A DNA stretch of 64,000 nt from Corylus avellana. Lineage: Eukaryota; Streptophyta; Magnoliopsida; Fagales; Betulaceae. The notes below the pieces were generated by a model. It worked only from the letters and a program-made list of their open reading frames with translations. It ran no database searches and was not told the DNA's origin. Positions 26,501-38,500 of the stretch are shown here, piece by piece. The stretch spans positions 11,094,281 to 11,158,280 of the forward strand of contig NC_081551.1 in NCBI RefSeq assembly GCF_901000735.1. Reading direction: 5' to 3'. Position 1 is the stretch's first letter. Every line of letters begins with the position of its first letter. The translations under genes and the position numbers were made by a program.

Positions 26501-29500
26501 CAAGACAACCCAAAACGACCAAAAAAGGCACTTCACAAAGCATAAGCTACCTCACAATGAAGAAGATCCAACGTCTCCTCACTTCTCTTGCACATACAAC
26601 ATATGTTCATCATAATCACATGTTGCTTCCTAAGGTTATCTAGGGTCAGAATTTTGCCCAAGGCTGCTGACCACACAAAGAAGATTGCCCTCGGAGGAGC
26701 CTGTGTTCGCCACACACTCTTCCAAGAATACTGGAATCTCCTCCCTTCGGTACATGCCAAGGATAAAAAGAGGAGCTTGACCTTGAAAATGCCTCTTTTT
26801 GAGGAGATCCACCACAATCTATCTTCACACCTTCGTCTCACTCTGGCAGAATGCAACACCTGGAAAAAAGAGACAAATACATCCACCTCCCAATCATGAG
26901 CCTATCTACAAAAGCTTACATTCCACTGTTTAGAACCACCCAACACCTCCAAATTAGCCGCAACTGAAGCATCCTTCGCACAAGCAATACTAAATAAACC
27001 TGGAAAAGCTATCTTGAGAGCCATATCTCCACACCACAAATCATGCCAAAAGCTAACCCTAGTCCCATCTCCCACCACAAATCTCGTAAAGCCTTTGAAA
27101 GTATCCCACCCTTTCCTAATATTCTTCCATAACCCCACCCCAAAAGCTCCTCCAGGCTCCAAAGAAGAACACCTTCCCCATAAACTTCCAAACTTCGAAT
27201 CTACCACAACTCTCCACCAAGCATCTCTTTCCAAACCATAACGCCACAATCATTTCCCTAGAAGAGCGCAATTGAACACCATTAAGTTTCTAATGCCCAA
27301 CCCTCCCTCCTTAATCGGAGTGCAAACCTTCAACCACTTCACCAAGTGGTACTTGAACTCTTCACCTAACCCACCCCATAAGAAATTGCGCTATAACTTC
27401 TCAATGCGCTTAGCAACACTCACCGGTATAGGGAAAAGAGACATAATATGTAGGCAAGTTGCACACTATTTATGCATTTTGAACAATGATATATGTTGTC
27501 AGTATTTATAGTTATAGGCTTAATTTTTTGTATTTTATCATGCATCTAATATTTTCCCTGCATTCACCTGTTGTAATTTTATGAGAGTTCCCTCTTTTAT
27601 AATTTTGCCTCTAGATTTTTGAAGTGGGTGACGTAGTGCTCTTGGATGAGACAAAAGATGTGGGTGCAACAAATCGTCGCCAACTTGCTGCTCTATATTG
27701 TGGTGCTACTGCAGGATATGAGGTACATTCATCTCATTGTACTCAATTTGGTTGTCATGTTGAATATCAAGTTGTGAGAAAGAGTTAATCTCACACGATT
27801 CTATTTTTTATAACTTGTCATAGTTTGTTTCCATATATTGTTTGACAACTTGCATTAGTTGTAATTTATAGATTATAATTTGTAGTATTGTTGATCGTCA
27901 GGTTTGACTTTGTTTGAACACAAATTTTGAGTGTTGAAACGGAGTATTGGTCAAGCCACTTTCCAAAATCAAGACATGATTTAGCCAACAATCTACTCTG
28001 ATGCTAGAAAAATCTCAAAAGTTTGTAGATATGCCTAGACCCATTTTACTCCTGTTGCTATTGTCAAACCCTTCAAATCACTAGATCATGCCTACTTGCG
28101 ATAATCAACTCAAGACGACAAATTTAGTTGCAAATGCAAAACAAACCCTCTTCCCAAAGAACAAAAAAAAAAGAAAAAAAAGAGAGAGATGACAAGATGA
28201 GAATGACAAGGCATTAGGACATTGGATGAATAGTGTAATGTATAGTAAGATAAAAAGTTAAGCCTTGCAGTCTTCGTTGTCTTGACCCCTTCTCTTTTAC
28301 TAGTTCATTACTTGTCAAAAAAGAAGGATAAAGGAAAAAAAAAGTGTATTGAGTGATAAGTACACATTCTTCTGTTTTATACAAACAGCAGCCCGTCAAT
28401 ACAAATAGAATTATCTTATCAGAAAAAAAAAAAAGAAAAAGAAAAAAAGAAAAGAAGGAATAGGTATTGTAAGCTTTCCTTTATGTCTTTATTTATAACC
28501 CTTCTAGTCTTCAGAGTACACACTTTGATGCTGCTGCCAGATTTTCTGTGGTGGATTGGAATATGGTGTGTTCACCTTTTTGATATGTGGGTTTGGGGTG
28601 AGAAAATTGAGAACTTCTAAAGCACCGCTGGTAAGTGGTTGTGGCATTATGGTGAAGAAGGGAATCATTTATGGAGATGTGTTACTAATGTATAACACGA
28701 GTAACTGTGGGTTAAGTGGACTTTAGATTTGGAGAGGTAGCAGGCAGGTTGTAAGGGGTTTTCAAGCTATATATGGTGTGCTTTTGGCATGACGAGTGGT
28801 GTGAACATAGTGTCCTGAAAGCAAAACTTTCTGATTTAGTAATTAGAACTGGAAAGCTTTTGTGCTTTCTTATTTGGCTCTATTGAGGATAGGAGGATCC
28901 CTTTTTAGAATCTCAAATTTATTCAGTCTATCACAGTTAGGAATCAGAATAGAGGATTCACTTTATAATTTCTAATATTAAATTATGCTAGTTGGTGAAG
29001 GGCTTCAACGGTAGCTGAAACATGGTAATAAATTTAGAGGTTTTTTTTTTTATAATTTTTTTTTTAAGTTGTCCTAAAGAGATGGAATGAGAAGGTGTGG
29101 CAATGTAGAAAGGAAGAAGAAGGTCCTTTTGGAGGAGCTACGTGTTCTCGGTATCATTGAAGAGGGAGGGCATTAGGACCTTAGGTGTTGAGGAGAGTAT
29201 GAAGAAGGTGGAAATTGTTTGCTAAGTAGAAAGATCCACTCTCATGGAGGCAGCGAGTTGGAGGCAAAAATTTAGTATCTTATGGCTTAGGGAAGGTGAC
29301 AAGTGCGCAAAGTCTTTTCACAAAATGGCTAACTCCAACAGAAGAAGGAATTCCATTGACTCCTTATTGATTGATGGCACTGTTTCTACCAACCAATTGG
29401 AGATCGGTGTGCACATTGTCTAGTTTTATAGTTGGAGGCTTGTGGATGACGGTCTTTCCTTTGATTCTATTGATGAGATTGCGGCTAGTTGGTTGGAGAT

Positions 29501-32500
29501 ATATTTTGATGAAAGGGAGGTGTAGGAGGTTGTGAAATCAATGGATGGTGATAAGACACCGATCCCTAATGGTTATTTTATCTCATTCTTCCAAGCTTGT
29601 TGGATTGTTTTGAAAGAGGACATCATGAAGGTTTTCTGTGATTCCCAAAAAAAAGGTTTTTTTTTGTGATTTCCATGCTAGTGGTAAGTTCAAGAGAAGC
29701 CTTATGCTACGTTTCTTGCCTTCATTCAAAAGATTCTAGGGGCTGTCAACCCTAAGGATTTTTGCCCAATCAGTCTAGTGGGTGCATCTACAAGATTATT
29801 GGTGAACATTTTTTTTTTTTTTGATAAGTAATGTGAAAATTACTGAAAAAGCACATAGGGGTGCAACCCTAGTGCAAATATATATACAAGAGAACCCCTA
29901 CAGAATATACAAAAAGCACATATTCAAGAACTCTTCTACAGTTGGGACATCAATACGGTGGTGAGCCAACACCCACAAGTATGGCATGGAGATCATATTC
30001 TTCCTCACCCCATCCACCGAACACTCCTTATCCTCAAAAGTTTGTGCATTCCCCTCCCACCATATACACCAAGTGACGCACAAAGGAACCATCTCCAAAT
30101 AACTTCAGAGAGATCCCTACCCCCCACCTGATTCTAGCAAGCAAGCAAGTCGAGGAAACTTTTTGGCATAACCCACTCAATACCAAACAAAGTAAAGATA
30201 TAGTGCCATAGCTGAGTGGCCACTTCACAATGGATCAATAAGTGATCTACGGATTCCCCATTCTTCTTACACATACAACACCACTCCACTACTACAATAC
30301 TCCTCTTTCGCAAATTGTCATGTGTCAAAATTTTGTCGAGAGCCACAGTCCACCCAAAAAATGCCACTCGCGGCAGCACCTTAGAGGGCCAAATACTCTT
30401 CCATGGAAACACCTCATAACATGGAATGGACAAGGCCTTATAGAACGACTTCACCTCAAACATACCTTTTTTAGGGCCTGTTTGGGATAGCATTTGAAGA
30501 ATCTAAAAGTGCTTTTAACATTTAAAAAGCACGTTTGAAGAAAAAAGTATTCGTTTGGTAAAAAGATTAAAAGCGCTTTTAAGGGTCTAAGAAGCCTAAA
30601 AATGGCCAAAAAGCACTTTTGGCAAAAGCTTAAAAATGAAGCTTTTGCTCGGAAGCTTTTTTTGACTTAAAAGCTCTATTTCTCAAACTCAATCCCAAAT
30701 AGGCTCTTAGATGGGGGCGAACGAATCCGATCTACATTACCATGAGAGATCTTACAACAGTACAGCAGTTCAAAGAAAGATGATATCACATCCAGCTCCC
30801 AATCCTGGACGGAACACACAAAGATGAAATTTCACTCAACAACTCCATTCCTCAACATAAAATTATCCTTCACCCACGCTTCTTTGTACCTTGCAATACT
30901 AAACAAGGAAGAGAAAGCATGCTTCAACGGCCAATTATCACACCACGTATCATGCCAAAAGAGAACCTTTGATCCTAGCCTCACCTCAAACCTCACACCT
31001 TTTGCAAAAGTATCCCATCCTCGTCTAATATGCTTCCACAAACCCACACCATAAGGCCCCGACACCACCTTCGAACACCACCCACCATCCTGATCTTCAT
31101 ACTTAGCTTTGATTATCTTATACCAAAGCGCCTCACTCTCTGTTGCATATCTCCACAGCCATTTCCTCAAAAGAGCTTGGTTGAACTTATGCACATTTCG
31201 AATGCCAAGACCGCCGGCCCTTAAAGGATGGCAAATTTGGTTCCAGTTAACAAGATGCAGTTTTTGTTTATCTCCCATTCCTCCCCACAGAAAATCTCTT
31301 TGAATCTTCCCAATCCTATTGGCCACACTCAGAGGAACCGGAAACAAGGATAAGTAATAAGTTGGAAGATTAGACAACGTACTCTTTATATACTACATTA
31401 CTTATCAAAAAAAAAAAAAAAGGGTTAACCGACCTCCCTTTGATAGGTACAATTTCTTTCAACCTACCAACCGACGTTCCATCTGCTCCGTCACACCATT
31501 CCACATAGACGTAGCTTGTATGTAGCCCCTAATGGCAAGCCCAAATACTTCATGGGCAAGGCCGTAACACTACACCCAAGAATATCAGCCAAAGTCCCAA
31601 TGTTTCCCACTTCTCCTATAGCAACTAGTTCTGATTTACCAAGATTAACTGTCAGCCCCGAAACAGCCTCAAAGCATAAAAGGATAAGGCGCACATAACG
31701 GATTTGCTCAGGATATGCTTCACAGAAAATCAAAGTATCATCCGCAAATAAAGAATGAGAAACCACCAAATCTGAAAAGTCCCTTTCTCCCACAGAGAAA
31801 TCTAATGATAAACCTTGCTCTATTGTTGCATTCACCATCCTACTCAAAGCCTCCATAACCAGCACAAACAGTAACAGTGAAAGCGGGTCCCCTTGCCGTA
31901 TTCCCCACGAACTATTAAAGAAACCCTCCGGAGTTCCATTTACCAAGATGTAGAATCTAACCGACAAAATACGCCACTCTATCCACTCCCTCCATCTCTC
32001 TCCGAAACCACACTGTTTCAGTAAATACAACAGAAACTCCCAATTAACATGGTCATAAGCTTTTTCCAAATCCAGCTTGCAAGTAACACCTGGTGCACCT
32101 GATCGCATACGACTATCCAAACATTCATTAGCAATGAGCACCGAGTCTAAAATTTGCCGACCACCAATGAAGGCATTTTGAGAGTTAGAGATGATCTTTC
32201 CTAATACATTTTTCATTCTAGTGGCTAGAACCTTGGAAAGAATTTTATACATCCCCCCCACCAAGCTAATAGGCCAAAAATCCTTCGTCTCCACCGCATC
32301 CGCCTTTTTCGGAACCAAGGACACCAAAGTTACATTCAAACTCTTCACTAACTGCCGTCTTTGGTGGAATTCAGAAAAAAACAGCCATAACATCATGTTT
32401 CACAACAACCCAACAAAATTGAAAAAAAGCCATGGTGAACCCGTCCGGTCCCGGTGCCTTGTCACTTTCCATGCCTTTTACCACCTCCCAAACCTCCTTT

Positions 32501-35500
32501 TCCTCAAAATCTCTTTCTAACCAATTTTTCTCCTCATCAATGGACGAAAAAGTTTGATTGTCCATTCTAGGTCTCCAAGTACTTCGCTCCGAATATAAAC
32601 TTCGATAGAATTGCACAATATGCTCTTTTATCTTGGTCGGATTATGGGACAAAGCATCATTGATACGTAATGCTTCCACACAATTATACCTATGATGGGA
32701 ATTAGCCACCTTATGAAAAAACCGAGTGTTACTATCCCCCTCCTTCAGCCATAATGCTCTCGATTTTTGTCGCCAATGAATTTCCTTGCACAACAAGGTA
32801 TTCTCCAGTTCTCTCGACATATCAGCCATTTTAGTCTTTTCTTCCTCTACTAGTCCCCTAATCTCTGTCAAAACATCTAGCTCCTGGATACCTTCCAACA
32901 ACTCCTTTTTTTTCCTCCCAATATCACCAAATACCTCCTCGTTCCATTTTTTTCAAATCCAACTTAAGGGATTTCAACTTATTAGCCAAAACAAAACTCG
33001 GTAAGCCATCAAACGTATACGAATCCCACCAAAACTTAACCTTGTCAACAAAGCCTTAATGCTTTAACCACATATTCTCAAATTTAAAGTACTTCCTATG
33101 ACATAGCGGAAGACTAAGGTAACTAATCAAAGAGCAGCGTCTTTGATTCTATAAGGAGAAGCGTCTTCGTCTTCTACCCAAAAAGATAAAAACAAGCCCA
33201 CAGGCTAAAAGAAAGATAAAACTCCGCAGAGTATTTGAGAGATAATTCTTTGATTTGATGATAATTCAATTAGTTCTTACATAATAAGCTAGCCTATTTG
33301 TAGAAGAGAAATACTTGTAGAGAAAGTAAACCTACTTCTAGTAGAGAAAGTAAAAGCTAATCCTAATTGAGAAAGTCAATCTAATCCTAATAGGAAAGTA
33401 AACATAATCCTAGTAACAATAGTAAACCTAATCCTAATAAGGAAAGGAAAATAATCAAAGTAAATCTAACCTTATTAAGGAAAGGAAATAAAGTCCTAAT
33501 AAAATAAAAATAAATCCTAATATAAAATTGACAATAAAAGGGAATCGTGACAATCTTTCCTTTCGTACTTCCATTGTCTGAGAATGGATAAAATTCTGAT
33601 CAAGCGACGCTGCTCCAATAATATTTTTGGTATTTTCCTTATTTTCGTTTTTATCGAAAATATAGGTAAGTATCGTCCTACATCATCCTACCACCCCTAG
33701 AATCCCCACAATCTAGCAACAAAGGAAAGGGATCGGAAAGTAGTCGTTGGAGCCTACTTTGTGACACTGTCAGATAGTGATCCTCCCAATTCGGTTAGAG
33801 TAAGAACCAGTCAATTCTTGACCCTACCAACGGAATATCCACCAAACCTTGTTCGGATATAAAATCCGAGAAATCCATCATGCCTGTAGAATAGTTTGAT
33901 TCACTAGAACGCTCACTAGGAAAACGAGCTGTATTAAAATCCCTACCAATACACCATGGGACCTCCCACACACTCATCAAACCAACCAACTCGTCCCAAA
34001 GGATCCTCCCCTCCACATCATTATTTGGGCCATACACCCTGCCAAATGCCCATTCAAAATGGTCCTCCACATTTTGAAAAGAACAAGCCAATGTGTAACA
34101 CCCCATACATTCCTCCTTTTTCTCAACCACCCTCCTATCCCACATCAACAAAATGCCCCCCGACGCCCCATTGGCCCCCTTATAAATCCAATCCACATAT
34201 TGTCCTCCCCATAAACTTCGTACCATCTCCCGAGAAATTAAATCCATCTTAGTCTCGATCAGACATACTATCCGCTTTCCATTCTTTTAAGAGACCCCTA
34301 ATCCGCAATCTTTTCTTGAAGGCATTCAATCCTCGCACATTCCATGCAATGATTTTTGGCTTCATAAACCACCATGTCGACCCCTTCATCTTCCCTTACC
34401 TCACTGGACTTCCGATAGGCCCCTATCATAATTTACGAAGCAATCTAATATCTTTAGCTCCCTACTTCCTCTGGGAGCACGAGCACTGGTGGAAATACCC
34501 CCCAAATCTATAACTGGATGCTTTCTAGCATCTTCAATATCCTTAAGTAACATCTCCATTTTATCCTCTTCCCCCTCACATGTCACTCCCACTTTGGGAT
34601 AAAAATCTATACAACTATCAATTACCCAGCTATTGGAAACCTTGTCTAAAATTATCTCCTCCAAACCTGCTTCCCCATCCTCAAAATCACCCACCACCAA
34701 ATTCCCCTCAGTTTCCACCACACATGGACCTAATCCAACCTCAGAAGAGGACCCTACCCCCTCAGAGAAGTCTGTCAGATGCTTCTGCACCACCCTAGAG
34801 GGCTGTCGCAACTCACCATTCTTTGCGGCTTCATCAGACTCTGTTGGAGAATGAGCGATCTCCGACGTATTATTCTGGCTTCTCTCCGAGCTATCCTCCA
34901 CCACCAGATTTTGATCCAAACCCACCCTGGAATGCTGCCCCTCCGGAATCTCACCCATATCGGCTTCCTCAGGTGCTGTCAAAAGCGTGGAGAACACCTG
35001 CCTCGCTTCCGGCGAACAACTCAGGCGAGCATGCTTCTCGCTGCTCCGACGACTCACTGGGCTCTGTTGCTTCTGCCCCATAGCCTGACCGGTCTCGTCA
35101 GATCCTACCGAAGCCTGCTCATCTTCCATCGAACTTCCCCGACAACTCACCGGAACTTTTCTATTGTTGTTTCCCATGGCATGTGCGACTTTGACTGGCT
35201 CAATCAATCTGTCTACCCCTTGGAAAACCTCCGACGCACTACTCCGGTTGTCCTCCAGTGATTTTTCAGTTGCTGATTGGCCAAGTCGCACCCTCTGCTT
35301 CACCCGCCATCTTTCCCCTATTTTAGGCTTCCTTCGATAGTATGTTCTCTTGTAATATTTGATGGGCTGCCTATAAGAAGGCCCACTATCACTAGACCGC
35401 TCCTGGATCCAAAGAATTGTATCATGCTTCTCTACAGGGCCCACTTGATTTGTAGCCCCACCCTTCTCACTTATAAAATCCACACAACCATCTAGGTCCA

Positions 35501-38500
35501 TCACTTGATTGGGTTGAAAGTGGCCTAGCCCATCCTCCTTCCCCTTATTCCCCCAGTCCATCTCCAGCTTATAAACAGCTGGCTATTTCCTTTTGAAAGG
35601 AAATCAAAATCTCCTTCAAACCACGCATAAAATCTTCCTTAGAATGAGGCTCCAGAATCTTCATTTGCTACATGGCGTCCCGAACATGATCGCCGTGGAC
35701 TGTGCACCTTCCATAGCAAGTTTTGAAGTCCCCTCACAACCTGCTTTGGTTCCATCATCGACCATGAAATCCGGCGAACCTACCAACTCCTCTACATACG
35801 ATCCCCCAGGTTGTACCTTCGCCGGTGGCTTCACCTTATGTTATGGACCCCACTCATCTGACCTAACGGTTTCTTCCCCTCCACCACATCGGCAAACGTC
35901 TGCCCAAGAACCACCGCTTGTGTTTGTACTGGCGTCTTCTTCACATTTGCATCCCTCACTTGATGCAGATGCTTCACTAGCCGCCTCTTTTGCGAGATAC
36001 AATGTCTCCAACCCTACCCTTCACGCCCCTCCAGGATTACAACAAAGTTGCGTCTCCCTCCATGGCCATATTCAGTTCTCTCCGTGAATTTCCCATGCTT
36101 GTTCAACCTTTTCTGTAGAAACATAACTGAGTCACCCATTCGATGATCTCTGCATGCACCAATTCCCGTCGCTTCTGACACCAACTCGTCCATCATCTTG
36201 AGTAACCATACCAATGTCGTTACTCCCATGATGACCGTACTTAAGTTCAATCTTCCCCATTTCGTCAACTTGATATTTGGACTCCCATCGCCTGAACGTA
36301 AGTCGTACGATTTTGATTCCACGTAAAAATATCCCACATAACCCATCGTAAAATAACAATTAGAGGAGAAGCCTCCGACGAGGACCAAAAGTTTCTCACG
36401 CGCCACCCACTCCCTCACTTATTGGTGAACATACTTAGGATGGTGTTGGAGAAGATTATTTCTAATTCACAAAATGCATTCATTTGAGGTTGGCAGATTC
36501 TAGATCTAGTTCTTAATGCCAATGAATGCTTTAATAGCAGGTTGAGATCTAGAGAATTGGGGGCTATTTGTAAAATGGACTTGGAAAAAGCTTGTGATCA
36601 TGTTAATTAAGATTTCTTGCTATACACATTGAGAAGGTGTGGGTTTGGAAGGAAATGGTGCTCATGGATAGCTAATTGTATTTCCTCGGTTTGTTTCTCA
36701 GTTTTGGTGAACGACTGTCCCAAAGGGTTCTTTAGCAACTCTCGTGGCTTGAGACAATGGGACCCTTTGTCATAGTGATGCCGGCGTTGGGTAGGAAAAT
36801 TTCAGCTGTAGTGAGTGGAGGTTTTTTCGATCTTCTTTCGGGATAAGGAATGATATTTCCCATCTTCTATTTGCTGATAATATCTACTTTTTTGTGAGGC
36901 CGATCCAAATCATCTTCACAATATTTTTCCTTCCCCTCAAACTACCACCCTATTGACAATGTTCTCCTCGAACTATCAAAAATTGACAATGTTCCCCCCA
37001 AACAAAAAATACTAAAACTTCTAGAAAAAACCTAAAACTATATATATATATAATCCGAGGGGTGGCCAAATTTAAAAATAAAACAAATTCCTCTATATAA
37101 GAAAAGAATTTACATAATTTTTTTTTTTTTTTTTTTTGTAATTTTTTTAAAAATGAAAATTTGCATTGAAAAAAATTAAAATTTACATTTAAAAAAATCG
37201 TTTTTAAAAATTATAGAAAAATTCTTTTTTTTTTATAAATAATAAATCATTTTTGTTTTTTTTTTCAAAAAAAATTATTTTATTATTTTTTTCAAATTTA
37301 TAGGGCTATTTTTGTCTTATTGAGAAATCTATAAGGGCATTTTTAACTCTTTGCTAGCCTTGGGAGGAACATTGACAATGATAATGGTTGGGTTGGCTGG
37401 AATTCTGGGTTGTGGGTTTGTGTCGATGCCCTTTAAGTATCTTGGTCTTCCGTTGGTGGCATCCTTTGAAGTCAAGCATGTATGGGACAGTGTTACTAAG
37501 AAGATAGAACTTTGATTGGCTAGTTGGAGAAGTTTGTATTTGTCTAAGGGTGGTAGGATTACCTTTATCAAGAGCACCCTATCCAACTTACCTACGTACT
37601 TCATGTCTCTATTTCCTCATATTGCGAGTGTTGCAAACCGTATTGAGAAGCTCCAACGTGATTTCTTATGGGGGGCTTGGTGAATTTTTCAAATATCACC
37701 CAACAAGGTTTTGTATGCCGATCTCTGAGGGAGGGTAGAGCATTAGGAACCTGCTGAAGTTCAATTATGCTCTCTTAGGTAAATGGTTTTGGCGCTATGG
37801 GCTAGAGAGAGGCTTGGTGGAGAGTGGTGGTGAACTCTAAATATGGAGTGCATGGGGAGGGTGGTGTTCTAGTGAGTCTGTCGAAGCGTATGAGTGGGCT
37901 TGTGGAAGAATATTAGGAGGGGTTGCGAGAAGTTTTGTAGTCATACCAAATTTTAGGTGGCAGATGGCTCCTAAAGTTAGATTCTAGCATGATTTTTGGT
38001 GTGGGGATACAACCCTTAAGGAAGTCTTTCTAGCTTTTTTTGGTATTGCTTACACAAAAGATGCTTTTGTTGCGAGTCACGTGGAATTTTTTGGTGTCAT
38101 TCAATGGAACGTGAGTTTTGTTAGAGTGGCTCATGATTGGGAGGTGGAAGCCTTTTCCTCGTTCTTCAGTGTTGTACTTAGCGAGAATGAGATAGGATGG
38201 GGCCTACCATAGCTTGTCCTTTCCAAAAGAGGGTTGTTTCGTGTTATGGGTTGCCATAATGGTTTGTTTCTCTTTCCCTTGGAAAAGTGTTTGGCAAACT
38301 AAGGTCATAGTTAACTCGAATAGAAGGAAGAACTCTATAGGGTCTATTGTTGATAGGTAGTAGACTCTCTACGAATCAGGCAGTGATCAACAAGCACAGT
38401 GGCCAGTTCTATCAACAATTATATATCGAGCAGGGTAGTTGGAGGCCATTGGTGGATAGTCTTTCCTTTTATTCCATTTTGAAGACTGAGGCTAGTTGGT

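Larger units (their letters stand above)
29898..34365 (-). pseudogene. LINE F ORF2 (endonuclease, RT, zf-RVT), interrupted
   Basis: It starts at ATG 34363-34365 with MKPKII. The endonuclease (34247-33795) has [17 protein letters not shown] and SRIDWFLL with frame breaks; a solo LTR then splits it. The linker and RT run 32901-31491 with [32 protein letters not shown] and an intact [10 protein letters not shown] near 31743. The RT end and linker are at 31377-30832. A MITE interrupts the next part. The zf-RVT (30493-30134) reads [20 protein letters not shown], then [18 protein letters not shown]. It is non-functional. Confidence 0.9.
29810..36418 (-). mobile_element. LINE F, near full length, inserted in LINE G
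   Basis: A 6.6 kb minus-strand LINE. The 14-bp repeat TTATTGGTGAACAT at 29796-29809 and 36419-36432 marks the target inside the LINE G RT region. The 3' end is poly-T then GATAAGTAAT on the + strand. It carries ORF1, ORF2, a solo LTR (33099-33685) and a MITE (about 30474-30712). Removing those two insertions leaves about 5.8 kb, close to LINE D. Confidence 0.92.
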
